Of a stretch of 64,000 bases of DNA, positions 52,033-60,262 are shown piece after piece. A program made the translations under genes and the position numbers. This DNA is from an uncultured Lachnospiraceae bacterium (lineage in GTDB: Bacteria; Bacillota; Clostridia; Lachnospirales; Lachnospiraceae), in the NCBI GenBank assembly GCA_910576535.1, contig CAJTKK010000005.1:1-64000 (forward strand). The letters run 5' to 3'. Numbering within the stretch: position 1 is the stretch's first letter; the number at the start of each line of letters is the position of its first letter. The notes under the pieces were generated by a model. That model saw nothing but the letters and a program-made list of their open reading frames with translations. It made no database searches and was not told the DNA's origin.

Positions 52033-52653
52033 CTATATGTCCAGCGCAAGCTGTACTTCCGCTTCTGCCTGCTGCTTAAACTCTTCCATCTGCACTGCGT
52101 TAAGTTTCGGCAGCTCGTCCAAAGATTTCACGCCAAAGCTCCTTAAAAATTCCTCTGTTGTCCCAAAAAGCAGCGGCCTTCCCGGCGCATCCAGCCGCCC
52201 AACCTCTTTAATCAGACAAAATTCCAGCAGACGGTTCACTGCATGTTCGCAGCTTACCCCGCGGATCCTCTCAATTTCCAGTTTCGTAACCGGCTGTTTA
52301 TATGCAATAATAGATAAAGTTTCCAAAAGCGTATCCGTCAAAACAAATTTCCTGGGCGTTTTCGCCACCTGAATCAGGTATTCGTACATCTGGGGCTTGG
52401 TGCAAAGCTGGACAGCATCCTCCAGCTCTATCAAAGTTATGCCTCTATCTTCTTCCTCATAGTTTTGTTTCATTCCCTCTAATATTTCTTTCGTCTTCCT
52501 GACATCCTCTTCTATGATCTCCGCAAGCTTTGCTACCTCCACGGAATCGCCCATTGTAAAAAGAACCGCCTCCATTACCGCTTCCGCCTTTTTTCTTTCC
52601 ACGTCTTCCTCCAGCTTTCTTTCTATCTCTTTCCCCTGATCACTTACCGTCAT
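52033..52653 (-). CDS. scpB: Segregation and condensation protein B
   Basis: A partner of the SMC-ScpA condensin complex for chromosome compaction. 206 residues with two winged-helix domains: EAVMEAVLFTMGDSVEVAKL, LCTKPQMYEYLIQVAKTPRK, and ETLSIIAYKQPVTKLEIERI with RGVSCEHAVNRLLEFCLIKE. RPLLFGTTEEFLRSFGVKSL is the family end block. It starts 1 nt after the scpA stop. Confidence 0.95.
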   Translation of the reverse strand: MTVSDQGKEIERKLEEDVERKKAEAVMEAVLFTMGDSVEVAKLAEIIEEDVRKTKEILEGMKQNYEEEDRGITLIELEDAVQLCTKPQMYEYLIQVAKTPRKFVLTDTLLETLSIIAYKQPVTKLEIERIRGVSCEHAVNRLLEFCLIKEVGRLDAPGRPLLFGTTEEFLRSFGVKSLDELPKLNAVQMEEFKQQAEAEVQLALDI

Positions 52654-52654
52654 T

Positions 52655-53413
52655 TCATATCGCCTCTGCCATAACTTTTGACGTAATCATAATATCATCG
52701 CAGATCTCTTGCTGTTCAATATCAATCTGCCCCAGTTTCATCATTTCCAGTATCACAAGAAAAGTAACTATAATTTCCATCCTGCTATGCTGCTTTTCCA
52801 GCAGGCGGCGGAAACTGAACCTTCTATGCACCCTTATATATTCTTCCACATAAAGCATCTTCCTGTCCATATCCACTTCATCTTTTTCTATCTTGCCAAA
52901 GGCGCTCCTTACCGGGTCAATCTTATCTTCCTGCCGTTTCATCATAAAGCGGAATACTTCCTGAAGCCTGCCCAGGTTCACATCCGCCAACAAAGTTTCA
53001 TAATCCACTGGCTGCTTATATTCTTCCACCTCTTTTGGCAGATGCTGCTTTCTGTAAAGCGTGTACCCCGCATCCATCTGCTTGTCCTTTAGTTCCAGGG
53101 ACATATACTTATACATCTTATATTCCAGCAACTTCTGCACCAGTTCCGCCCTCGGGTCTTCCTCTTCCCCCTCTTCGTTTACTTCTTTCGGCAGAAGCAT
53201 CCTGCACTTTATGTCAATCAGCGTAGCAGCCATTACCAGGAACTCGCTCATAATGTTCATGTCTTCCGCATCCATCTGGCGGATGTATTCCAGATACTGC
53301 TCTGTGATCTCCGCAATGGGGATATCATAAATATCAATTTTATTTTTTTCGATCAAATGAAGCAGCAAGTCCAACGGACCTTCAAATGCCTCCAGCTTTA
53401 CCGGAATCGCCAT
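52655..53413 (-). CDS. scpA: Segregation and condensation protein A
   Basis: The kleisin subunit bridging SMC heads, 252 residues. The N-terminal kleisin helix is PVKLEAFEGPLDLLLHLIEK, followed by KIDIYDIPIAEITEQYLEYI, VMAATLIDIKCRMLLPKE and a C-terminal winged helix VTFLVILEMMKLGQIDIEQ. It lies directly upstream of scpB with 1-nt spacing. Confidence 0.95.
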   Translation of the reverse strand: MAIPVKLEAFEGPLDLLLHLIEKNKIDIYDIPIAEITEQYLEYIRQMDAEDMNIMSEFLVMAATLIDIKCRMLLPKEVNEEGEEEDPRAELVQKLLEYKMYKYMSLELKDKQMDAGYTLYRKQHLPKEVEEYKQPVDYETLLADVNLGRLQEVFRFMMKRQEDKIDPVRSAFGKIEKDEVDMDRKMLYVEEYIRVHRRFSFRRLLEKQHSRMEIIVTFLVILEMMKLGQIDIEQQEICDDIMITSKVMAEAI

Positions 53414-53430
53414 ACTTTTCCCTCAACAGA

Positions 53431-53454
53431 CTGCAGCCTTCCCTCCGGCTGCAG
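53431..53454. repeat. Hairpin between the phosphoesterase gene and scpA
   Basis: CTGCAGCC (53431-53438) and GGCTGCAG (53447-53454) form an 8-bp stem with an 8-nt loop. No T-tract follows on the minus strand, so termination is doubtful. Confidence 0.5.
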
Positions 53455-53533
53455 CTTCCCTTTCTTTTCCCATTTTCAGGCTGCCCCACTATTCTACCTA
53501 TAAATCCCGCCAATTTCAAGCCTCATTTCATTT

Positions 53534-54424
53534 TTACGGGAGGGAATTCCCGCAGCCATTTTCCAAATATATTACTGCCAGTTCTGCCGGGTTAAACATT
53601 CTAAGCGGTATTGTATGCATCCCCAGCCCCCTGCTCAATACCATTTTTTTTCCTTGTTCTTCAAACATCCCTCCGTCATATTCCGGGAACAGGCGCAAAG
53701 ACGGCGAAATGACTCCCCGCCAGAAAGGCACTCTCACCACACCCCCATGTACGTGGCCGGATACTGTCAGGTCTGCCCCCCAACTGGCATATTCTCTGAA
53801 ATAGTCCGGATTATGACCAATCAAAAGTTCAAAATATTTCTCTTCCGCCTTTCCCAGCAGGCTTTCTATATACCCTTCTTCCATCGGCTTATGATGTATC
53901 CGTCTATAAAAACGCCTCCCGATTTCCAACCCGCAGATTTCTATATTAAAATTCTGCAGATAAACCCGTTCATTTTCCAGAAAGTGAATCCCCCATTTTT
54001 CCAGTTCCTTTTTATACCGGCCAAACTTACCGCCATAGGCTTCCTCATACATTTTCATCCTGTATTCATGGTTTCCCATCCCATAGTAAACCGGATAGTT
54101 TTCCGCCAGACGCTTTAACAAATGAACCGGAACCTGGCTGCAGGCCTTTCCTTCATTTGCCGTAATCATATCTCCCGCCGTCACAATAAGATCGGGATCA
54201 ATCTTTTTTATTTCTTCGAGCAGCTTCCCGTTTTCTTTTCCGTAACATTTATTATGAAGGTCGGACATAAGCAGTATTTTGCTTTTCCCCCTGACTTTTT
54301 CCGAACAAATCCTATACTCCCTTGTAACAAAATGGGTACTGTCATAGGCAATCACTGCCCCAGCGCCGGCACACACTGCGCTAAACGCCGCTATCATCGC
54401 TTTCATCCACTTTTCCTGCATCAC
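53534..54424 (-). CDS. Membrane-anchored metallophosphoesterase (YkuE-like)
   Basis: 296 residues with an N-terminal membrane segment (AMIAAFSAVCAGAGAVIAY) and a calcineurin-like metallophosphoesterase domain. The metal motifs are ILLMSDLHNKCYG (DxH), DLIVTAGDMI (GD), YYGMGNHEYR (GNHE), LLIGHNPDYF and TVSGHVHGGVVRVPF (GHxH). YkuE-type proteins are exported and can act on lipid or nucleotide substrates; the substrate is not determined here. Confidence 0.9.
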   Translation of the reverse strand: MMQEKWMKAMIAAFSAVCAGAGAVIAYDSTHFVTREYRICSEKVRGKSKILLMSDLHNKCYGKENGKLLEEIKKIDPDLIVTAGDMITANEGKACSQVPVHLLKRLAENYPVYYGMGNHEYRMKMYEEAYGGKFGRYKKELEKWGIHFLENERVYLQNFNIEICGLEIGRRFYRRIHHKPMEEGYIESLLGKAEEKYFELLIGHNPDYFREYASWGADLTVSGHVHGGVVRVPFWRGVISPSLRLFPEYDGGMFEEQGKKMVLSRGLGMHTIPLRMFNPAELAVIYLENGCGNSLP

Positions 54425-54444
54425 AAACCTCCACTACAGATTAT

Positions 54445-54474
54445 CGGCTGGACATTTGACAAATATTCCAGCCG
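54445..54474. repeat. Hairpin between dacF-like and phosphoesterase genes
   Basis: CGGCTGGA (54445-54452) pairs with TCCAGCCG (54467-54474), with a further ATTTG/CAAAT pairing inside. It may end or process the dacF-like transcript; no T-tract follows on the minus strand. Confidence 0.45.
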
Positions 54475-54517
54475 GTAATTAGTGTACCACGTTTTTATCA
54501 TTTATAAAAGTTCCAAT

Positions 54518-55690
54518 TCACAGCAGGAAGCTTCGAAACGCCTTCCGGACATAATCTTTATATCCCGCTTTGCCGATACTTTTTGCCGCCACGATCGACA
54601 CACCGCCAATCCTCTGTCCATCCAGTTTATAAACCGCCTCGCCGATGGCCTGCCCTTCTTCTACCGGGGCTACGATTTCCTCCGGCAATGTAATGGTTTT
54701 TTCTACTTGGGAAAGATTGCTCCCCTTCGTATCCAAATACCGGAATTCACCGGCAAAACTCAAGTTCAGCATATCTTCCACACCTCCCTTTATCTTTTGG
54801 GCAGGCAGGGGTTCCTTATTTTCGTCGATGTAAATGTTGCTTACGCTATACCCGAAATTAAAAAGAGCCATGGCATCCTGAAACCTGACCTTATTGTCCG
54901 GCGCCCCCATCACAACCGCAATCAAATCAATGCCATCCTTGCTTGCCGTAGCCGAAAGACAATATTTGGCCTTACTTGTGGAACCGGTTTTTAAACCTGT
55001 CGTCCACTCATACTGCCTTAAAAGTTTATTGGTGCTGGATAAAGTAAAGGTTGTGGAACCCTGCCTCGTTACATGGGTAATATCTTCCATCCATATTTTT
55101 GTATAATCGTAAATCTCGGGATGCTTCGTTACCAGCTCTTTTGACATAATGGCCACATCCCTTGCTGTCGTATAATGTTCGTCAGAATCCGACAGCCCGC
55201 AGCAATCTACAAAATGCGTATTGTCCATCCTAAGTTCTTCCGCCTTCCGGTTCATCAGTTCCACAAACTCCGCTTCGCTTCCGGCTATGTATTCCGCTAC
55301 TGCCACACAAGCATCATTGCCTGAAGCTACCGCAATGCATTTTATCATCGTGTCCAATGTCTGCACTTCCCCTTCTTCTAAAAAAACCTGGGAACCGCCC
55401 ATCGACTTTGCATAGGCGCTGGTAATAATTTCATCCTCCAGTTTAATGCGCCCTGTATCCAGGCGGTCAAAAATAAGCAGCAGCGTCATAATCTTTGTTA
55501 TGCTCGCCGGGCTCCGCCTTACGTCCGCCTCCTGTTCACAGATAATCTGCCCTGTGGATGTTTCCATTAATATATAGGAGGGGGCAGATATATCCGGCGC
55601 TGCCTGCACGCACAGGATGGAAGATATCATCAGATAGGCGCTGAAAAAATAACATACCGCTGTTTTCACCAATCTTTTCACATTACACAC
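54518..55690 (-). CDS. D-alanyl-D-alanine carboxypeptidase (DacF-type)
   Basis: A second low-molecular-weight penicillin-binding protein in the window, 390 residues. Signal peptide ends near VQAAP (residue 31). Motifs are S63-x-x-K66 (ASITKIM), S123-G-N125 (ASGNDA) and K234-T-G (LKTGSTS). A C-terminal beta domain (VEDMLNLSFAGEFRYLD to QRIGGVSIVAAKSIGK) and an amphipathic end KDYVRKAFRSFLL that could attach to the membrane are typical of DacF. The SGN form contrasts with SHN in the other carboxypeptidase. Confidence 0.93.
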   Translation of the reverse strand: MCNVKRLVKTAVCYFFSAYLMISSILCVQAAPDISAPSYILMETSTGQIICEQEADVRRSPASITKIMTLLLIFDRLDTGRIKLEDEIITSAYAKSMGGSQVFLEEGEVQTLDTMIKCIAVASGNDACVAVAEYIAGSEAEFVELMNRKAEELRMDNTHFVDCCGLSDSDEHYTTARDVAIMSKELVTKHPEIYDYTKIWMEDITHVTRQGSTTFTLSSTNKLLRQYEWTTGLKTGSTSKAKYCLSATASKDGIDLIAVVMGAPDNKVRFQDAMALFNFGYSVSNIYIDENKEPLPAQKIKGGVEDMLNLSFAGEFRYLDTKGSNLSQVEKTITLPEEIVAPVEEGQAIGEAVYKLDGQRIGGVSIVAAKSIGKAGYKDYVRKAFRSFLL

Positions 55691-55722
55691 TCCCGTCAGG
55701 TGTTCTACTACTATAAATATAA

Positions 55723-55750
55723 AAAAACGGCCCTGATTAGAACCGTTTTT
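55723..55750 (-). terminator. Terminator after the CmpB-like membrane gene
   Basis: AAAAACGG (55723-55730) pairs with CCGTTTTT (55743-55750). On the minus strand seven Ts end the 3' arm, 50 bp or so past the gene. Confidence 0.8.
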
Positions 55751-55798
55751 GATTTAAAACCCTAAAGTGATATGTATTGGAAAAGCATATTCCCTGTT

Positions 55799-56428
55799 TT
55801 AATACCATCTTGCCTTAAAATCGTGGTACCGATCCATCAGCCGCTCCTTCTGTTCACTGATGTCAATATGAAGCACATTGAAAAGCTGAATCATATAATC
55901 CACTGTCACAACCCCCAAAATCAAAGTGCATATCCGGCTTCCTAAAGAAAAACTCCATCTGTCGATAAAAGCCATTACCTTGGAATGAAGAAACACAATA
56001 ATAATCACTGCATAAAACCCCCATGCAACCGTACTCTCCAAACATACAATCCCTTTATAGTTACATGGCTTATCATTATAATCCCACCAGACCTCGCCAA
56101 AAAGCCGCAGCATCAGCTTCCCTACCAGGAATTCAAAAATAGTCGCCATAACCGCCCCAGTCAAATAGAGCTGAAACAGGTTTGCCTCTAAAGGGCGGAG
56201 CGTCAAATAGCCAATCACAGCCCCGAACCCGTAAATAGGACAAAATGGGCTTTTTGCAAATCCCCGGTTTGTCAATTTTTTATTGCAAAATGACATATAA
56301 ATAGATTCCACCAGCCAGCCCAGCATACTATAAATAATAAAAGCCGATACCAGATGATAGACATCTGTGCCGAAAATCTCCCTCGTCCACATACCAACCA
56401 CCACATCCTTTCCAGATTGTTGGCCCAT
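55799..56428 (-). CDS. ABC_trans_CmpB-family (putative ABC permease) membrane protein
   Basis: 209 residues with about five hydrophobic spans. LVSAFIIYSMLGWLVESIYM and SFCNKKLTNRGFAKSPFCPI with YGFGAVIGYLTLRPLE are the hallmark of the family annotated as putative ABC transporter permease; biochemical evidence for transport is lacking. Start uncertain: ATG 56428 directly abuts an AAGGG, and ATG 56392 is possible. It ends at the terminator 55723-55750. Confidence 0.75.
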   Translation of the reverse strand: MGQQSGKDVVVGMWTREIFGTDVYHLVSAFIIYSMLGWLVESIYMSFCNKKLTNRGFAKSPFCPIYGFGAVIGYLTLRPLEANLFQLYLTGAVMATIFEFLVGKLMLRLFGEVWWDYNDKPCNYKGIVCLESTVAWGFYAVIIIVFLHSKVMAFIDRWSFSLGSRICTLILGVVTVDYMIQLFNVLHIDISEQKERLMDRYHDFKARWY

Positions 56429-56454
56429 CCCTTATTACCTTATGATACAACAAA

Positions 56455-56478
56455 ATCCCTGATTCACCAATCAGGGAT
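56455..56478 (-). terminator. Terminator of rpsU
   Basis: A 10-bp perfect stem ATCCCTGATT with a 4-nt loop, followed on the minus strand by TTTGTTG. It lies 15 bp past the rpsU stop. Confidence 0.85.
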
Positions 56479-56493
56479 CCGTCATTCACATAA

Positions 56494-56670
56494 TTAATTA
56501 TATTTACGTTTTCTTGCTGCTTCAGACTTCTTTTTACGCTTCACGCTTGGTTTTTCGTAATGTTCCCTTTTACGGATTTCCTGCTGAATACCAGCTTTTG
56601 CGCAGCTTCTTTTAAAGCGGCGTAAAGCGCTGTCCAAAGTTTCGTTTTCTTTTACTATTACGTTTGACAT
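56494..56670 (-). CDS. rpsU: 30S ribosomal protein S21
   Basis: 58 residues: MSNVIVKENETLDSALRRFK, RSCAKAGIQQEIRKREHYEK and a basic end PSVKRKKKSEAARKRKYN. This is the standard size and sequence type of bS21, which sits near the mRNA 5' site on the small subunit. GGAGG lies 11 nt before ATG, with a nearer GTAGG. Strong promoter at 56770-56797 and terminator at 56455-56478 make it a separate unit. Confidence 0.97.
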   Translation of the reverse strand: MSNVIVKENETLDSALRRFKRSCAKAGIQQEIRKREHYEKPSVKRKKKSEAARKRKYN

Positions 56671-56769
56671 CCTACACCCGACCTCCCTTCAGTCCCTCCA
56701 AGTAACTCGACTGATTGGGTTTATTCTTTTTGCACACAGATTTTTTATGTATTCCCATGCGCTTTAATT

Positions 56770-56797
56770 ATTATATCACATATTTTTCTGGAGTCAA
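56770..56797 (-). promoter_or_regulatory. Promoter of rpsU
   Basis: TTGACT (56792-56797) and a perfect TATAAT (56770-56775) have 16-nt spacing on the minus strand. They give a leader of about 95 nt. Confidence 0.75.
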
Positions 56798-56846
56798 CCT
56801 GTTTTTTTATATTTTAGCATTTTTTGTTAAAGAAAAAGCATCCTGT

Positions 56847-58037
56847 TTATACCAATTGATTGAAAATGGATGTCCCAATGGTTCCTTCCGGCATACTGAC
56901 CCCAAAATTTTCCGCTACCGAAGCCCCAATTACCGCAAAGGTATCCTTATTTTCCAAAGCTCTCCCGTCCCCCATTTTTTTCCCATATGCCACAAACGGC
57001 ACATATTCCCTGGTATGGTCTGTACCGCTGTAAGTAGGGTCATTGCCGTGGTCGGCCGTCAAAATCAGAAGATCTTCTTCACGCAGCTCTTTCAGGAGTA
57101 TCCCAAGCTTTTTGTCAAATTTCTCGATTTCTTCCCCATAGCCTTTTACATTTCTGCGATGCCCCCATAATGCATCGAAATCTACCAGGTTGACAAAACA
57201 AAGCCCGTGAAAATCTTCTTTGCAGATTTCAATAGTCTGCTCCATCCCATGGACAGAACTATCGGAATGATAGCTTCTGGTAATTCCCTCCCCGCAGAAA
57301 ATGTCATTAATTTTTCCTATCCCAATCACATCCAGCCCAGCATCCTTCAAAGCGTTCAGTACTGTAGGGCCGGACGGTTTCAGGGCATAATCGCGGCGGT
57401 TGCTGGTGCGTTTGAATTCCCCTTTCTTTTTCCCTGTATAAGGCCTGGCGATCACACGCCCTACCCGCCACCCGTCTTTCATCGTAATTTCCCTCGCTAT
57501 CTGGCAGCAGCGGTATAAATTCTCCAAATCAAACGTTTCTTCGTTCCCGCAGATTTGCAGCACCGAATCCGCCGATGTATAGACAATCATCGCACCGGAA
57601 CTGATTTCCTCTTCTCCCAGTTCTTCTATAATTTCCGTCCCGCTGGCGCTTTTATTTCCGATTACCTTCTTCCCGCATCTTCTTTCCAGTTCTTTGATCA
57701 GTTCCGGCGGGAACCCCGTATCCGTAAAAGTGCAAAACGGCTTTAATGTTTTTATCCCCATCATTTCCCAATGCCCGGTCATCGTATCCTTGCCGTTGCT
57801 CGCTTCGCCCAGACGGAGATATCTGCCGAGAGGATTCTCCGCCTCTTCCATCTTTCCCGCCTTATGAAGATTTAAAAGACCCAGCTTTTTCAAGTTCGGG
57901 ATATCCAGCGTTCCCATTTTTTCCAAAATATGACCAAAGGTATCCACCCCTTCATCCCCAAATTCAGGGGAATCCGGCATCGCGCCGATTCCAAGGGAAT
58001 CAAGGACAATCAAAAAAATTCTCTTATATCTGTTCAT
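56847..58037 (-). CDS. deoB: Phosphopentomutase
   Basis: Interconverts (deoxy)ribose 1-phosphate and 5-phosphate in nucleoside salvage. 396 residues of the alkaline-phosphatase-like fold: metal Asp13 in IFLIVLDSLGIGAMPDSPEF, nucleophile region EASNGKDTMTGHWEMMG, and metal ligands in LTADHGNDPTYSGTDHTREY. It follows cdd in the same direction with a 55-bp gap, so the salvage genes form one unit. Confidence 0.96.
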   Translation of the reverse strand: MNRYKRIFLIVLDSLGIGAMPDSPEFGDEGVDTFGHILEKMGTLDIPNLKKLGLLNLHKAGKMEEAENPLGRYLRLGEASNGKDTMTGHWEMMGIKTLKPFCTFTDTGFPPELIKELERRCGKKVIGNKSASGTEIIEELGEEEISSGAMIVYTSADSVLQICGNEETFDLENLYRCCQIAREITMKDGWRVGRVIARPYTGKKKGEFKRTSNRRDYALKPSGPTVLNALKDAGLDVIGIGKINDIFCGEGITRSYHSDSSVHGMEQTIEICKEDFHGLCFVNLVDFDALWGHRRNVKGYGEEIEKFDKKLGILLKELREEDLLILTADHGNDPTYSGTDHTREYVPFVAYGKKMGDGRALENKDTFAVIGASVAENFGVSMPEGTIGTSIFNQLV

Positions 58038-58092
58038 TTCTTACCCCATTCTTGTTCCAACCGTTTGATAAAGTCCCAAGTTTTAAAATGAT

Positions 58093-58524
58093 TCAGGCTA
58101 AGTTATCCGGCCCAAAGCCTAACGGCAGGATTTCTTTTAACGTAAAAGTCTTATATCGGCTCTTGCTGACCGCTAAAATAATCCGGAAGCTTTCCGGGTC
58201 GCAGAATTCCATCATCACTTGGCGGCATACGCCGCAAGGCGCCGTATAATCTGTCAATATCCCGTTCTTCCCCCCTACGATGCAAATTGCCTTAAAATCC
58301 CGTTCCCCTTCACTGACTGCTTTGAAAAAAGCCGTCCGTTCCGCACAATTTGAAGGGGTATAGGCAGCATTTTCGATATTGCACCCAGTATAAATTTTCC
58401 CGCTTTCCGTAAGAAGCGCTGCGCCTACATGAAAGCCGGAATAAGGCGCATATGACTTTTTGAGCTGCCCGATAGCAAGTTCAATCATTTCTTCCGTTCT
58501 TTTTTCATCCATATTTCCAACCAT
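58093..58524 (-). CDS. cdd: Cytidine deaminase
   Basis: Deaminates cytidine and deoxycytidine to uridine forms. From ATG 58524 (MVGNMDEKRTEE) it is 143 residues; ATG 58512 gives 139. The zinc motifs are TPSNCAERTAFFKAV (C-A-E) and APCGVCRQVMMEF (PCGxC). The frame opens at 58626 inside the deoC gene, so that start is rejected. It begins 10 nt after the deoC stop. Confidence 0.95.
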   Translation of the reverse strand: MVGNMDEKRTEEMIELAIGQLKKSYAPYSGFHVGAALLTESGKIYTGCNIENAAYTPSNCAERTAFFKAVSEGERDFKAICIVGGKNGILTDYTAPCGVCRQVMMEFCDPESFRIILAVSKSRYKTFTLKEILPLGFGPDNLA

Positions 58525-58534
58525 GCCATCCCTT

Positions 58535-59200
58535 TTAATAACCGTCCGTTTTTTGCTTTTCCACCAGCTTGACAATCCTGCTCGTGCCAAGGCGATCCGC
58601 GCCCAACAGCAGGAATTTCTCCGCATCTTCCATAGAAGCGATGCCGCCTGCCGCCTTAATCTTTACTTCCGGCCCGATGTGTTCTGCAAAAAGCCGGATA
58701 TCGTCAAAAGTTGCCCCGGCAGATGAAAACCCAGTGGAGGTCTTAATATAATCCGCTCCGGCTTTTGTGACGATTTCACACATTTTTATTTTTTCCTCTT
58801 TGGTCAAAAGGCAAGTTTCGATAATTACTTTTAAAATTTTCCCCTGGCACGCCGCCTTCAAAATACGGATTTCTTCTTCTACGCAATCATATTTCTTATC
58901 CTTGAGCCAGCCTATATTGATCACCATGTCAATTTCGGACGCGCCATTTGCAATAGCTTCGTCCGCCTCAAATTCCTTCGCTTTTGTGGTCATAGAACCG
59001 TTCGGGAAACCAATTACCGTACAAACCGGTATCTTGCCCCCTACATATCCGCTCGCCTGTTTTACATAGCTTGGAGGGATGCATACGGATGCCGTCCGGT
59101 ATTTTATGGCATCATCACAAACCTGTTTGATTTCCTGCCATGTCGCCGTCTGAAGCAGCAGCGTATGATCCACGTGATTTAAAATTTCATTTCTATCCAT
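58535..59200 (-). CDS. deoC: Deoxyribose-phosphate aldolase
   Basis: Cleaves 2-deoxyribose 5-phosphate to glyceraldehyde 3-phosphate and acetaldehyde. 221 residues; the Schiff-base lysine is in AGADYIKTSTGFSSAGA, with LNHVDHTLLLQTAT at the start and VKIKAAGGIASMEDAEKFL near the end. It follows udp by 12 bp. Supplies the catabolic end of the same nucleoside salvage unit. Confidence 0.97.
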   Translation of the reverse strand: MDRNEILNHVDHTLLLQTATWQEIKQVCDDAIKYRTASVCIPPSYVKQASGYVGGKIPVCTVIGFPNGSMTTKAKEFEADEAIANGASEIDMVINIGWLKDKKYDCVEEEIRILKAACQGKILKVIIETCLLTKEEKIKMCEIVTKAGADYIKTSTGFSSAGATFDDIRLFAEHIGPEVKIKAAGGIASMEDAEKFLLLGADRLGTSRIVKLVEKQKTDGY

Positions 59201-59212
59201 TTCCCATGCTCC

Positions 59213-60001
59213 TTAGCCATTTTCTCTCTTCCCGTCCTCCCGGATCAAAGCGCGGACGGCTTCCACCGCTGTCTGGACCGCCCTGTCCGTGTCATGCACT
59301 ACCGGGTTTTCCAGCCCCAGTTTCTCCCTTTCCTGATTGGCGACTACAAGGAAACAGGATCCTGCCCTTACATGCAGATAGCTTGCTACCACAAACAACG
59401 CCGCCGATTCCATCTCGGAAGCCAGGCATCCCAGCCTTTTCCATGCTTCCCACTTATTCATCAGCTCATAGCCGGCCGGTTTTGTCTCCGGTTCATGCTG
59501 CCCGTAAAACGCATCCTTGCACTGTACTACCCCAACATGAAAAGGATATCCCTTTCTTTCCGCAGCCGCAGCCAGTGCATTCGTCACGGCCAGGTCCGCC
59601 ACTGCCGGAAATTCTATAGGGGCATACTCCTTGCTTGTGCCTTCCATGCGGACAGCCCCCGTAGCAACGACCACATCACCGCTTTTTACTTCTTTCTGCA
59701 TACCGCCGCAGGTTCCAATGCGTACAAAAGTATCTGCGCCGCAGCGGTACAGCTCTTCCATGGCAATAGAGGCAGAAGGCCCGCCGATCCCAGTAGAAGT
59801 CACGCTCACCTTCACCCCGTCCAGGGTTCCTGTATAAGTAATATATTCTCTATTATCCGCAATCAAAACCGGGTTCTCCAAATATTGGGCAATTTTCACG
59901 CACCGCTTCGGATCCCCTGGCATAATCACATACCGCCCGATCTCTCCTGCCGCTGTTTGTATATGGTACTGCCTGCTTGCATCTTCCGAATAATTCTTCA
60001 T
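59213..60001 (-). CDS. udp: Uridine phosphorylase
   Basis: Splits uridine and phosphate to uracil and ribose 1-phosphate. From ATG 60001 it is 262 residues, with GGAGG spaced 6 nt upstream; the frame opens at 60022 without support. Blocks include GRYVIMPGDPKRCVKIAQYL (phosphate site), TSTGIGGPSASIAMEELYRC, TFVRIGTCGGMQKEVKSGDV and CLASEMESAALFVVASYLHV (base and ribose site). First gene of the udp-deoC-cdd-deoB run. Confidence 0.93.
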   Translation of the reverse strand: MKNYSEDASRQYHIQTAAGEIGRYVIMPGDPKRCVKIAQYLENPVLIADNREYITYTGTLDGVKVSVTSTGIGGPSASIAMEELYRCGADTFVRIGTCGGMQKEVKSGDVVVATGAVRMEGTSKEYAPIEFPAVADLAVTNALAAAAERKGYPFHVGVVQCKDAFYGQHEPETKPAGYELMNKWEAWKRLGCLASEMESAALFVVASYLHVRAGSCFLVVANQEREKLGLENPVVHDTDRAVQTAVEAVRALIREDGKRENG

Positions 60002-60151
60002 TCCAGTCCTCCTTCCACACATTTCTTTTTATTGCCACACTCCGTTCCCAGTGTGCAAATCCGTGCCATCCAGCACAAAATTACAGTTGAAAATTTTCCT
60101 TTTCCATCCTAATTCTATGAGCAGTCCGGGAAGCTTTCCTATTAAGGTGAA

Positions 60152-60178
60152 AAAGGAGCCGGAATCCCCGCTCCTCTT
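60152..60178 (-). terminator. Terminator of alaS
   Basis: AGGAGC (60154-60159) pairs with GCTCCT (60170-60175). On the minus strand TTTTTC follows. It lies about 85 bp past the alaS stop. Confidence 0.7.
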
Positions 60179-60262
60179 TCCTTCCCCGCAGCCGTAGCCA
60201 GTTGAAATATTTATAAAGCTATTGCATTTGCCTGATATATTGTCAGAAATTTTCGCAATTCC